A DNA stretch of 64,000 nucleotides from AV69 sp963742315 (GTDB lineage: Bacteria; Verrucomicrobiota; Verrucomicrobiia; Chthoniobacterales; UBA10450), in NCBI GenBank assembly GCA_963742315.1, contig CAVULE010000001.1, positions 372,001 to 436,000 on the forward strand, read 5' to 3'. Position 1 is the first letter of the stretch; each line of letters opens with the position of its first letter. The notes below the pieces were generated by a model, which searched no databases, was not told the origin of the DNA, and saw nothing but the letters and a program-made list of their open reading frames with translations. Shown in pieces: positions 25,972 to 34,462 of this stretch. A program made the position numbers and the translations under genes.

Positions 25972-27099
25972 ATGATCATCGGCATTCCCAAGGAAATCAA
26001 AGAACAAGAGCAACGCGTCGGTTTGCTCCCTTCCACCGCGCAATCACTGGTTGGCCATGGCCACACCGTTCTCGTGCAAAAAAATGCCGGCGTCGGCTGC
26101 GGTTATCCTGATGAGGAATACGTCAAAGCCGGTGCGCAGATCGTCGAATCGGCGGAGGAAATTTTTCAGCGCGCCGACATGATCGTAAAAGTGAAGGAAC
26201 CGTTGCCAGCCGAGTGGCCGTTGTTGCGTCGAGGACAAATTCTTTTCACCTATCTTCATTTGGCGGCGAGCAAACCTTTGACGGAAGCGTTGCTCAAGTC
26301 TGGCGTGACCGGCGTTGCGTACGAGACGATTCAAATCGGAAATCGCCTTCCGCTTTTGGAACCAATGAGCGAAATCGCGGGCCGGATGTCGGTTGTGATG
26401 GGCGCATATTATTTGGCAAAACATAACGGTGGCACGGGTGTCTTGCTCGGCGGCGTTCCGGGGGTTTTGCCCGGGCGCGTGGTGGTGCTTGGCGGTGGCA
26501 CCGCTGGTGTGAATGCGGCGCGTATGGCCACCGGCCTGGCCGCCGACGTTACCATTCTCGAAGTCGATCTCGAACGGATGCGTTTTCTCGACATCACCAT
26601 GGACAACGCCAACACGCTCTATTCCAGCGAGGCACATCTCCACGAATTGATGGCGACGACCGATCTGCTCATCGGTGCGGTCCTGGTGCCCGGAGCGAAA
26701 GCGCCGAAATTAATTACGCGAGCGATGTTGCGAAAAATGAAACCGGGCAGTGTAGTGGTGGACATTGCGATCGATCAGGGCGGTTGCGCAGAAACGTCGC
26801 GGCCAACGACGCATCTCGATCCCGTTTATGTCGAGGAAGGCGTCACCCATTATTGCGTAGCCAACATGCCAGCCGCTTATGCGCGGACCGCTACCCAGGC
26901 GCTGACGAATATTACCGGCCGCTACGTCGAGTTGCTGGCTGATCGCGGATTGGAAGGGGCATGCAACAAACAGCCGGCGCTGCTTGGTGGTGTGAACACG
27001 CGCGACGGAATACTTACCATTCAGGCCGTGGCTGAGGCGCATGGTCTGCCTTACACCCCAACGTTCTCCACTGAGACGCTGGGCTCGCTGGGCGGGTGA
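25972..27099 (+). CDS. ald: Alanine dehydrogenase
   Basis: Converts L-alanine and NAD+ to pyruvate, ammonia and NADH. It starts MIIGIPKEIKEQEQRVGL, the signature first strand. The substrate-binding Lys lies in ADMIVKVKEPLPAEW and the catalytic His in FTYLHLAASKPL. The NAD domain has VVVLGGGTAGVNAARMA, and the C-terminal signature is HYCVANMPAAYARTATQAL. 375 residues, standard for the family. ATG 25972 is chosen although the frame is open back to 25777, because the family start is here. The upstream heptamer array leaves no ordinary ribosome binding site. Confidence 0.96.
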   Translation: MIIGIPKEIKEQEQRVGLLPSTAQSLVGHGHTVLVQKNAGVGCGYPDEEYVKAGAQIVESAEEIFQRADMIVKVKEPLPAEWPLLRRGQILFTYLHLAASKPLTEALLKSGVTGVAYETIQIGNRLPLLEPMSEIAGRMSVVMGAYYLAKHNGGTGVLLGGVPGVLPGRVVVLGGGTAGVNAARMATGLAADVTILEVDLERMRFLDITMDNANTLYSSEAHLHELMATTDLLIGAVLVPGAKAPKLITRAMLRKMKPGSVVVDIAIDQGGCAETSRPTTHLDPVYVEEGVTHYCVANMPAAYARTATQALTNITGRYVELLADRGLEGACNKQPALLGGVNTRDGILTIQAVAEAHGLPYTPTFSTETLGSLGG

Positions 27100-27178
27100 C
27101 GCTCACCTGGCGTAAGGCCGAAAGGAGACTTTACGCCGAATATGAAATGACCCACATTGGGTTTTCCATCTACAACTT

Positions 27179-27385
27179 ATGAAGAAATACATCTGCATTT
27201 TGGCTGGAGCCGCGTCGTTGCTCGCGGCTTGCGAACAGAAAACTGAGACCGTAAATCCGCCGGCTGGGGAGAAGAAAGAAACCAATACGACAGTGGTGAA
27301 TCCTTCGCCGGCCACGGAAAGCAAGACGGAGACGAATACGACGATCGATACGACGTCTTCGCCGGCCGCTTCGGCCACGCCGTAA
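27179..27385 (+). CDS. Small Thr/Pro-rich lipoprotein
   Basis: 68 residues. A signal peptide with lipobox LLAAC gives lipidation at Cys18. The remaining 50 residues are low-complexity, rich in Thr, Asn, Lys, Glu and Pro (KTETNTTIDTTSSP), and lack any domain, as in small outer-membrane or spacer lipoproteins. A clear terminator follows at 27407-27439, so it is its own unit. Function unknown. Confidence 0.7.
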   Translation: MKKYICILAGAASLLAACEQKTETVNPPAGEKKETNTTVVNPSPATESKTETNTTIDTTSSPAASATP

Positions 27386-27406
27386 TCAACAAAGCTGTTT
27401 TGCGAG

Positions 27407-27439
27407 GTCTTCCCTGAGTGGAACTCCGGGAAGACTTTT
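27407..27439 (+). terminator. Intrinsic terminator after the lipoprotein gene
   Basis: GTCTTCCC (27407-27414) pairs with GGGAAGAC (27428-27435), followed by TTTT. The loop is 13 nt with possible extra pairing. It separates the lipoprotein from rnpA. Confidence 0.75.
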
Positions 27440-27494
27440 GCTGTACGGATGCCGCTCGGGATGACACGGCTGTCACGCCGACTAAGCTTTCGCG

Positions 27495-27857
27495 ATGCAA
27501 AAACGCCTTCGTTTTCCGAAGTCGCGCCGACTCACTCTGGATTCCGAATTCCAGCGCGTTCGGACGGAAGGCGCCTCCATCCGTGGCGGAACGCTTACAC
27601 TCGGCGTTTTGAAAAATGCCGAACCAAAAGCGCTCGTTCGTGCCGGCTTCATTACTTCTCGGCGCGTCGGAGGAGCCGTCGTCCGCAATCGCACCCGCCG
27701 GCGTTTGCGCGAGATTTTTCGCAAACATCAACACGAAATCTGCGGCGGAGTTTGGGTGGTGACGATCGCGTCGGCGCGAGCAGCGCGCGAGACATCCCAC
27801 GCCTTGGAAGATGAGTGGTTGCGCCTGGCGCGGTGCGCTTCTATCCTTGCCCCCTGA
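27495..27857 (+). CDS. rnpA: Ribonuclease P protein component
   Basis: The protein subunit of RNase P, which helps the catalytic RNA bind pre-tRNA and remove its 5' leader. The RNR signature RNRTRRRLREIFRKH (residues 64-78) is intact, and RLTLDSEFQRVRTEG is the usual N-terminal segment. 120 residues, normal length. Unlike in most bacteria, rpmH (ribosomal protein L34) is not directly upstream; a terminator and a lipoprotein gene are there instead. Its stop overlaps the yidD start by one base, and the cluster continues with yidC and khpB. Confidence 0.95.
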   Translation: MQKRLRFPKSRRLTLDSEFQRVRTEGASIRGGTLTLGVLKNAEPKALVRAGFITSRRVGGAVVRNRTRRRLREIFRKHQHEICGGVWVVTIASARAARETSHALEDEWLRLARCASILAP

Positions 27858-28120
27858 TGCGCACGCTCGTTCGCATTCTCATTCGCGGTTATCAGATAAC
27901 GATCTCACCGGTGCTTTCGTTCCTCGGCGGAGCGAATTCCGGCTGCCGTTTTTCGCCCACGTGCTCCGAATATTTCTTGCGAGCGGTCGAAGAGCACGGC
28001 GTCTGGCGCGGGAGCTTTCTCGGAATGAAGCGCCTGCTACGATGTCATCCGTGGGGTGGCAGCGGGTTTGATCCGGTGCCGGCGCCAGATTCACTGGCGC
28101 GGAGCTGCGTCTGCGAGTAA
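27857..28120 (+). CDS. yidD: Membrane protein insertion efficiency factor YidD
   Basis: A small, membrane-associated protein (87 aa) that helps YidC insert proteins into the inner membrane. The hallmark is NSGCRFSPTCSEYFLRAVEE, with its two Cys residues, and YQITISPVLSFLGG at the N-terminus. GMKRLLRCHPWGGSGFDPVP is the expected end. The ATG is preferred at 27857 (TGATG overlap with rnpA). It lies between rnpA and yidC, as almost always in bacteria. Confidence 0.95.
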   Translation: MRTLVRILIRGYQITISPVLSFLGGANSGCRFSPTCSEYFLRAVEEHGVWRGSFLGMKRLLRCHPWGGSGFDPVPAPDSLARSCVCE

Positions 28121-28137
28121 GCAGGCGCAGTTAATTT

Positions 28138-29871
28138 ATGGATCGAACCGCCTGGATCGCCATCACTCTTTGCGTTCTTGGGCTGGTCGCTTGGGAAATT
28201 TGGATCGCGCGGCAACCATTGCCGCCGCCAGCCGTTGCGACGGCGCCTTCGGCTCCGCCTTTAGCGAGTGGCATTCCTGCTACCTCAGCCCCCTCGGGCG
28301 TTGCCACACCGGTGCAACAGGCGGGAACTGCGGCGACACCAGGTCCGAGTGCGACGCCGGCGCAATTTGAAGAAAAAACCGAAACGCTTCGCAACTCGGA
28401 CGTCGAATTACATCTTACCAACCGGGGCGGCGGAGTCAGCGAAGCAGTTTTGCTCAATTACCCTGCGGAGGTAGGAAAAAGCGAACGCGTAACGCTGAAT
28501 TCGCCCGCACGAACCCCGATCGGCGCAATCGTCGACGATCCTGCGGCTCCGGTTTTGCCGGAATACAAAATCGCCCGCGAAGCCGACACTGTCGCACTCG
28601 AGTATGTCACGCCCGAGCAGGTGACGATTCGCAAGAAGTTTTTCTTTCCGCCTACTAACGAGAAGAAGGATGATTTCGTTGCGAAATTGGATGTCGATTT
28701 CACAAACAATGGCGCGGCGCCCTACGCCAACCCCGGTTATTTTCTTGGAATTGGCTCAGCGGCGCGGATTCACCGCAACGACTACCCGAGCTATACCCGT
28801 TTGGTTTGGTTGGTTGGCGGCCACACTAAAGGGATTGATGTCGGTTGGTTCGCCGGGGGCGGCGGCTTTTTCGGCATGGGGCAACATCCGCCGCGTCCCT
28901 ACTATACGCAGAGCGTCAATGCTGCGGAGTGGGTGGCGGCGAGTAATCAATTTTTCACTACTCTTGTGGTTCCCTTGACCGGGAAGGCGGACGCGGTTTG
29001 GGGAAAACGCTTTGAGATCGATCCGGCAGAGAAGAACTATGGTTTGGAGGGCGCGATGCACTTGCCGGGATTCCGCGTGGAGCCCGGCCAAACTTACAAC
29101 GCACACTTCCAACTCTATCTTGGCCCGAAACTGTATCATCGGCTCGCCCAGCTCGAACATAACGAAGCCGAGGTCATGGAATTCGGCATTTTCAAGATCA
29201 TCTGCCAGGCGTTGCTCAACGCCTTGAACACGCTGCACAGTTTCCTCGGCAACTATGCCGCTGCCATTCTCGCGCTAACAACAATTGTAAAGCTGTCGCT
29301 CTGGCCTCTGCAAAGTAAAGCGACGGCTTCGATGCGACGCATGTCGGCGCTCTCGCCCAAAATCCAAGAGCTACGCGAGAAATATAAGGACGATCCGACG
29401 CGGATGAATTCAGAGGTAATGAAGATGTACAAGGAATACGGGATCAACCCGGTTGGTGGCTGTTTGCCAATGCTGATCCAAATCCCCATCTTCTTCGGCC
29501 TCTTCACCATGTTGCGACAGGCGGTCGAACTTCGGGGCGCTCATTTTCTCTGGATTCGCGATCTCTCTCAACCCGATACCGTAGCGCATCTTCCCGTCGT
29601 CGGGTGGCCCATCAATATTCTTCCGCTCATCATGGCGGCGACCAGTTTCTGGATGACCCACCTGACGCCGAAGAGTGGCGATCCCACGCAGCAGCGGATG
29701 ATGATGTTCACGCCCATAATCTTTATCGTCTTTTGCTATAATTTTGCCGCTGCCCTCGCCCTGTATTACACTGCGCAAAACCTTTTCAGCATCCTGCAAT
29801 TGTATCAGAATCGGAAACAACCGGTGCCGATTTTGGAGAAAGTTGCGGGGCCGAAACGAAAACGAAGATGA
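28138..29871 (+). CDS. yidC: Membrane protein insertase YidC
   Basis: YidC inserts membrane proteins with or without SecYEG. 577 residues: an N-terminal membrane anchor (ITLCVLGLVAWEIWI), a Pro/Ala-rich linker, a large periplasmic beta domain (about 80-340), and the 60KD_IMP core, starting near YAAAILALTTIVKLSLWPL. The core holds the conserved Arg of the hydrophilic groove, and GGCLPMLIQIPIFFGLFTML follows. This is the Gram-negative long form. It follows yidD after 17 bp and overlaps khpB by 4 bp. Confidence 0.96.
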   Translation: MDRTAWIAITLCVLGLVAWEIWIARQPLPPPAVATAPSAPPLASGIPATSAPSGVATPVQQAGTAATPGPSATPAQFEEKTETLRNSDVELHLTNRGGGVSEAVLLNYPAEVGKSERVTLNSPARTPIGAIVDDPAAPVLPEYKIAREADTVALEYVTPEQVTIRKKFFFPPTNEKKDDFVAKLDVDFTNNGAAPYANPGYFLGIGSAARIHRNDYPSYTRLVWLVGGHTKGIDVGWFAGGGGFFGMGQHPPRPYYTQSVNAAEWVAASNQFFTTLVVPLTGKADAVWGKRFEIDPAEKNYGLEGAMHLPGFRVEPGQTYNAHFQLYLGPKLYHRLAQLEHNEAEVMEFGIFKIICQALLNALNTLHSFLGNYAAAILALTTIVKLSLWPLQSKATASMRRMSALSPKIQELREKYKDDPTRMNSEVMKMYKEYGINPVGGCLPMLIQIPIFFGLFTMLRQAVELRGAHFLWIRDLSQPDTVAHLPVVGWPINILPLIMAATSFWMTHLTPKSGDPTQQRMMMFTPIIFIVFCYNFAAALALYYTAQNLFSILQLYQNRKQPVPILEKVAGPKRKRR

Positions 29872-30347
29872 CGCCTAAAGAGTTACTCGATACCATGCTT
29901 GGCTACCTCGGTTTCGTCGTGGAAATCGCGGAAATGCAAAGCGAAGGCGGAAATCTGACCTTGCAAATTTACACCGAGGAAAGCCGGCGTCTGATTGGTC
30001 GCGACGGCGAAATGCTCGACGCCATTCAATTTCTTCTAAACCGATTATTGCAGGCGAAAAATAAGGATGCGCAAAAAGTCATTGTTGATTGCGAGCATTA
30101 CCGTTCTATGCGTGAAGACCGAATCGTCCAACGGGTTCGCGAACTTGCTGAGCGAGTGCGCATCACCGGACGTTCGCTTCAGCTCGAGCCGATGAATTCC
30201 TATCAGCGGCGCATCGTTCACAACGCTTTCAAAGACGATCCCGATGTCGCCACCTGGAGCCCGTCTGATTCGGCGCGGATCAAACAAATCACGCTTCTGA
30301 AACGTCAGCCGAAGAAAGAACCCGCATCTCAAGCCAGGGGCGATTGA
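29868..30347 (+). CDS. khpB: RNA-binding protein KhpB (Jag/EloR), KH and R3H domains
   Basis: 159 residues. The KH domain covers about 25-100 with ESRRLIGRDGEMLDAIQFLL as the GxxG loop region. The R3H domain is at the end: LEPMNSYQRRIVHNAFKDDP. The Jag-N domain of longer homologues is missing, so this is the short form. Related proteins bind RNA and, in Gram-positive bacteria, link growth to cell elongation. It is the last gene of rnpA-yidD-yidC-khpB and is coupled to yidC by ATGA. Confidence 0.92.
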   Translation: MTPKELLDTMLGYLGFVVEIAEMQSEGGNLTLQIYTEESRRLIGRDGEMLDAIQFLLNRLLQAKNKDAQKVIVDCEHYRSMREDRIVQRVRELAERVRITGRSLQLEPMNSYQRRIVHNAFKDDPDVATWSPSDSARIKQITLLKRQPKKEPASQARGD

Positions 30348-30368
30348 TATGCCGGTCCGGCTCCGCCG

Positions 30369-31553
30369 CTAGAGTTTTCCGCGAAATCGCGCGGCTTCTT
30401 TAGTCTCGCCCGACTTCACTTCCGGGCGCCAGCGAAATTTTCCCAGCAATGGATTCGATTTGCCTTCGACTGCGTCGGCGATGATTCCACCCAGCACCGG
30501 CGCGAACTTAAATCCATGGCCGCAGTCGCCGGCCGCGATGGTCAATCCGGGACGCTCCGGATCGGGAGCGATCCAAAAATTTCCATCAGGAGTATCGCAA
30601 TAGAAACAGATGCGCCTAAATACAATCGGGGAATCCGCCAGCGCGGGAAACGAGTCGGACAGAAAATGGCGCATTTGGTTTTCCTCCTCTTTCGTTACGA
30701 CGCGCTCGGGAGAATCCGGCGACATCTCGCGTCCGGGCCCATGATTCGCGATTTTCACCACGCCGTCGCGATTGAGCGGGAAACCGTAATAGCCAGTGGT
30801 CGAAATATCCGCGCCGAAAATCGGAAAACGTTCCGGGGTGAAAAGTTCGGGTTGTTTGGGTTTTAGATGAAATACCGGCTGTCCGCTTGCGCGGAGAAAA
30901 TTGCGCGTGAATGGCAGTGCGTACGGTGTCCAAGCGCCAGCGGTCATCACAACCGCAGCCGCCGCAATTTTTTCCCCATCTTCCAAAACAATCCCTTTTA
31001 TCCGATCGCCCGCTTCATCCAGATCGCGGAACTTTGCATTTTCGCGCAATTCCACACCGAGCGATTTCGCCCACTGGATTAATGTGGCAACGGCCCGTCC
31101 GCTTTCGGCATATCCGGCTTCCAAATCGAGAAAACCATCTGGGTAACGTTCCGAGTTCCAGGCCGGATAACGCTCGCGCAGTTGTCTGGAATCGATCCGC
31201 TCGACCCGATGCCCGCGTTGTTCGAGGAGCGTGAAGCTTTCATATTCAAAATCGCCCGGCTGTATCGGGCGTTGTCGCATAAAAAGAAACCCGATCTCGT
31301 GATACAATTCGACGCCGAATCTCACGTTCCACTGCCGCCAAATCTCGCGCGACTGCTCGGCCAGCGCCGTATAATCTTCGTCTCCGCCGTAGGCTGCGCG
31401 AACGGCCTTACTGATATCAGTGGAAGCGGCGAGGGGATGCGGTAACGGACCGGGATCAACCAGCGCAACTTCGTGTCCGCGTTTTCGCAATTCAATCGCG
31501 GCAACAACTCCATTGATCCCCGCGCCAACCACGATTGCCTTTTGCATCGTCAT
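30369..31553 (-). CDS. FAD-dependent amine oxidoreductase, sarcosine oxidase-like
   Basis: The 394-residue protein is a DAO-type flavoenzyme. The FAD-binding motif is AIVVGAGINGVVAAIELRKR. SKAVRAAYGGDEDYTALAEQ resembles the conserved flavin-contacting segment of monomeric sarcosine oxidase. FRRICFYCDTPDGNFWIAP aligns with the MSOX segment whose Cys carries covalent FAD, so covalent attachment to Cys in RICFY is possible. AAGDCGHGFKFAPVLGGI is the usual C-terminal FAD segment. The substrate is likely an N-methyl or secondary amine, but glycine or other amines cannot be excluded. Confidence 0.83.
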   Translation of the reverse strand: MTMQKAIVVGAGINGVVAAIELRKRGHEVALVDPGPLPHPLAASTDISKAVRAAYGGDEDYTALAEQSREIWRQWNVRFGVELYHEIGFLFMRQRPIQPGDFEYESFTLLEQRGHRVERIDSRQLRERYPAWNSERYPDGFLDLEAGYAESGRAVATLIQWAKSLGVELRENAKFRDLDEAGDRIKGIVLEDGEKIAAAAVVMTAGAWTPYALPFTRNFLRASGQPVFHLKPKQPELFTPERFPIFGADISTTGYYGFPLNRDGVVKIANHGPGREMSPDSPERVVTKEEENQMRHFLSDSFPALADSPIVFRRICFYCDTPDGNFWIAPDPERPGLTIAAGDCGHGFKFAPVLGGIIADAVEGKSNPLLGKFRWRPEVKSGETKEAARFRGKL

Positions 31554-31626
31554 TCAAAGACAGAACATGCCCACGAAATACACCAAACAAGCTAAAATAA
31601 AACGATCAGCCGCCTGCCCGTTACTT

Positions 31627-31709
31627 TGTCATGGCGAGCGAAAGTCGAGGCATCTCTTACTATCTCTCTGTTAAAAATTAGAGATTCCTCGACTGCGCTC
31701 GGAATGACA
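31627..31709. repeat. TGTCAT-ended hairpin element (family F), copy 2
   Basis: Left end TGTCATGGCGAGCGAAAGTC and right end GACTGCGCTCGGAATGACA are inverted copies of one another, with inner arms GAGGCATCTCT and AGAGATTCCTC. The centre is short and A+T-rich. Intergenic between two minus-strand genes. Confidence 0.8.
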
Positions 31710-31778
31710 AGACGGCGCTTACCCGAGATGAAAGTGTATCCTGGTGACGGCTTCGCGGTTCTGTCTCATTCCGTGTCT

Positions 31779-32780
31779 TTAACGGGTTCCAAACTCGAAA
31801 ATGATTTTGCCGCGGCGCTGCGCGTGGGCGGCATGTTCGACCGCCGCCTTTATTTCGTTCAGCGGGTATGATTTCTCGACTTTCGTTTGCAGCAAACCGC
31901 ACCCCGCCATTTCGAAAATCGGATTGAACGCTGCCATTCGCTCCGCTGGCGTAGCGTTGTCGTACCATTTGTTAATCCAAATTCCGCGGAAACGCAGATC
32001 CTTGAAAATAAGCAGGCCGTTCGGGATTTTCAGCGGCTGCAAACTCATCGCGCCGAAAGTTACGAGCGTGCCGCTGGTGGCGAGACAATTCATCAGCCGC
32101 AGCGCGCTCTCGCCACCGACCGCGTTCAATCCCAAATGAATCGGTGCGCCGCCGGTAGCGTTTTTTAATTCATCGCGAAGATTTTCGCTGTCGAGTAGAA
32201 CAACGTCGCCACCATCGGCGCGCAACTCATCGATCAATTCTTCACGCCGGACCACGTTCACGGTTTTGTAGCCGAGTGCATGCGCGATTTGAATGACCGC
32301 GCGGCCCGCCGCCGAATTGGCAGCGTTTTGAATCACCCAATCGCCAGCCTTCAATTCCACGTAACCGTGCAAGAGTCGCCATGCCGTCAGCGGATTAATC
32401 TTCAACATGGCAGCCTGAACGGGATCGACTTGCGACGGAACAACCACCAATTGCTCCGCCCTAACTGCGCAGGCTTCACGCCATGTTCCGAGGTCATGCG
32501 GTAAGATCACCACTGAACCGATTGTTAGCTTGCTAACGTTCTCTCCAAGCTCGGACACGATTCCCGAGCCTTCGAAGCCCGGCACAGCCGGGACTTCCCG
32601 TTTCCCCGGATATTTCCCTTCGATTGCATTCAAGTCCGCCGGATTGACCGGGGCGGCTTGCATTTCCACGACCACTTCGTCGGCTCCCGGCGTTGGCCAC
32701 GGCTGAGATTCGATACGCAAGACATCTGCAGGATTTCCGTGCGTGGAATAGACCGCTACGTTAATCGCTTCCTTGCGCAT
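31779..32780 (-). CDS. Zinc-independent MDR family reductase, enoyl-thioester reductase-like
   Basis: 333 residues of the medium-chain dehydrogenase/reductase type, closest in appearance to mitochondrial trans-2-enoyl-CoA reductase (MECR/ETR1). VNPADLNAIEGKYPGKREVP and PGFEGSGIVSELGENVSKL are typical. KINPLTAWRLLHGYVELK and WVIQNAANSAAGRAVIQIAH form the NADPH-binding region. No catalytic or structural zinc Cys clusters are visible, as expected for this branch. The start codon overlaps that of the divergent cation exporter gene by two bases, so the two promoters must lie in the opposite coding regions. The AGGATGAGGATT before ATG 32780 serves as ribosome binding site. Confidence 0.87.
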   Translation of the reverse strand: MRKEAINVAVYSTHGNPADVLRIESQPWPTPGADEVVVEMQAAPVNPADLNAIEGKYPGKREVPAVPGFEGSGIVSELGENVSKLTIGSVVILPHDLGTWREACAVRAEQLVVVPSQVDPVQAAMLKINPLTAWRLLHGYVELKAGDWVIQNAANSAAGRAVIQIAHALGYKTVNVVRREELIDELRADGGDVVLLDSENLRDELKNATGGAPIHLGLNAVGGESALRLMNCLATSGTLVTFGAMSLQPLKIPNGLLIFKDLRFRGIWINKWYDNATPAERMAAFNPIFEMAGCGLLQTKVEKSYPLNEIKAAVEHAAHAQRRGKIIFEFGTR

Positions 32781-33687
32781 GAATCCTCATCCTACCGCTG
32801 GCACTGCAGCGAGCAATCTGCAAGCCGGCGCCCGCTTGGCTCTGGTCGGCCTCGCCGTCAATGTATCCTTTGCCTTTATCAAAATCGCGGCCGGTGTTTT
32901 TGGAAATGCTTACGCGCTCATCGCTGATGGCATCGAATCCGCGCTCGACGCTGCGGGCTCGATCGTTATCTGGGGCGGGCTACGATTCGCCGCGCGTCCA
33001 CCCGATGCCACTCATCCGTATGGTCACGGCAAAGCAGAACCGCTCGCTGCTGTTGTCGTCGCCCTTGGCGTTCTCGTGGCCGCCGCTGCTCTGGCGGTTG
33101 CGAGCGTTCGCGAAATTTTTCTACCGCATCACGGGCCGTCGCCATTTACTCTCTTCGTCCTCATCATCGCCGTCATCGTCAAGGGATTGCTGTTTCGCTC
33201 CGTCAGCCGACTCGGCCGCGCCATTGACAGCACCGCGATCACTACCGATGCCTGGCATCATCGCGCCGATGCCATTATTTCATTGGCGGCAGCTGTCGGA
33301 ATTTCCATCGCGCTTGTCGGCGGCGAAAAATGGCAAAGCGCGGATGATTACGCGGCCCTGTTCGCCTGTGCCGTTATCGCTACCACAGGGGCGCGGCTAC
33401 TCGGCCCGGCGCTGCGCGAAATTCTCGATACCGCGCCGCGCGGCGAAATTAGCGAGAGTATTCGACGCGCTGCACGTTCCGTCGCCGGCGTAATCGATCT
33501 CGATAAATGTTTCGTGCGCAAGATGGGGGTCTCCTATTACGTCGATCTTCACGTGCTGGTGAATGGCAGCATTTCCGTGCACGAAGGCCACGCGTTGGCG
33601 CACAGGGTGAAAGATGCGATCCGCGCAACAAATCCGCGCATCGCCGACGTCCTCGTGCACGTTGAGCCGGCAAATCCTCAACTGTAG
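32779..33687 (+). CDS. Cation diffusion facilitator family transporter
   Basis: A metal/proton antiporter (Zn2+, Mn2+ or Fe2+ export) of the inner membrane. 302 residues with about six membrane helices. The first metal site is in NAYALIADGIESALDAAGS (an Asp-x-x-x-Asp type in TM2), HPYGHGKAEPLAAV follows in the loop, and TM5 has TTDAWHHRADAIISL with the His-x-x-x-Asp pair. The C-terminal cytoplasmic dimer domain is GVIDLDKCFVRKMGVSYYV. The ATG at 32779 is inside the start region of the divergent reductase. The TAG stop is inside a GTAG-headed hairpin. Confidence 0.92.
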   Translation: MNPHPTAGTAASNLQAGARLALVGLAVNVSFAFIKIAAGVFGNAYALIADGIESALDAAGSIVIWGGLRFAARPPDATHPYGHGKAEPLAAVVVALGVLVAAAALAVASVREIFLPHHGPSPFTLFVLIIAVIVKGLLFRSVSRLGRAIDSTAITTDAWHHRADAIISLAAAVGISIALVGGEKWQSADDYAALFACAVIATTGARLLGPALREILDTAPRGEISESIRRAARSVAGVIDLDKCFVRKMGVSYYVDLHVLVNGSISVHEGHALAHRVKDAIRATNPRIADVLVHVEPANPQL

Positions 33688-33782
33688 CGGTGGTCTATGA
33701 CCGCCGAATTGTTGTAGCTGCCGCTGTCACCAGCGGCAGAGGCTTCAGAAATATTTCTGCCGCCGGTGACAGCGGCAGCTAC
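33684..33782. repeat. Three GTAG-headed hairpins between two converging genes
   Basis: Unit 1 (33684-33705): GTAG, one base, stem GGTGGTC/GACCGCC, loop TAT. Unit 2 (33714-33739): GTAGCT, stem GCCGCTG/CAGCGGC, loop TCAC. Unit 3, on the minus strand (33782 back to 33757), is nearly identical to unit 2. Units 2 and 3 also pair with each other. The GTAG of unit 1 contains the stop of the cation exporter, and that of unit 3 contains the stop of the nucleosidase gene. Confidence 0.85.
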
Positions 33783-34462
33783 AACGCACGAATGACCGCG
33801 CAAAGCGCGTCTGCCAATTTCGTTTTTGCGCGCGTGATTTGCTGCGAGAATTGCGCCAGCCGAACTGCAGACGCCGGATGGCGAGCAAGGTATACGACTA
33901 AAGCGGTAAATTTTGTCCGCTGCGCTTCCATATCAAAAAGCACGTTTGGCGGAGCGGGAAAGGGTGCGGCGGGGGAATCGCTTATTGCGCGCAATGCCAG
34001 CACCGGAATTGATCTGTCCGCGCAGAGACGCGTAATCGTTTTCGTTTCCATGTCGATCGCGATGGCGCCGTGTTCGCGCCCGATCTCGTATCGGTCCACC
34101 GCAGGATCAACGATCCGATCCGCCGAATGAATTTTGCCAACAACGGCGCCGGGTAAAATCGCACGCGCTTTCCGAGACAAATCAGATGCATCATCCGCAA
34201 TCACGAGATCGCCCGGATGCAGTTCATCAGTTGTCCCACCGCAAAATCCGCTCGCGATTAACAATTCCGGCATTTCCGCCCGCAAGGAATTGCCGAGACG
34301 CTCTTCGCATTTTGCCGCGCCGACCCCGGTATGCACGACGCAGATGTCCGGGGTTCGATGCTCCACGTTGCCGCGTACTACCGCCCCATCGCGCCTGACA
34401 TTTTTTAGCAAGCGAATAAACGCGCTGCTTTCTGTCGGCAGTGCGAACGTGACGACGATCAT
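33779..34462 (-). CDS. Nucleoside phosphorylase / MTA-SAH nucleosidase-like protein
   Basis: 227 residues of the PNP/UDP phosphorylase superfamily. IVVTFALPTESSAFIRLL is the opening strand, CVVHTGVGAAKCEERLGN the phosphate or ribose loop, and LIASGFCGGTTDELHPGDLV the central segment. AIDMETKTITRLC includes the Met-Glu that binds ribose, and ALRAISDSP holds the catalytic Asp. Possible roles are hydrolysis of methylthioadenosine or S-adenosylhomocysteine, or the hopanoid-associated phosphorylase branch; the sequence alone does not decide. It overlaps the upstream gene by 4 bp. Confidence 0.82.
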   Translation of the reverse strand: MIVVTFALPTESSAFIRLLKNVRRDGAVVRGNVEHRTPDICVVHTGVGAAKCEERLGNSLRAEMPELLIASGFCGGTTDELHPGDLVIADDASDLSRKARAILPGAVVGKIHSADRIVDPAVDRYEIGREHGAIAIDMETKTITRLCADRSIPVLALRAISDSPAAPFPAPPNVLFDMEAQRTKFTALVVYLARHPASAVRLAQFSQQITRAKTKLADALCAVIRAL

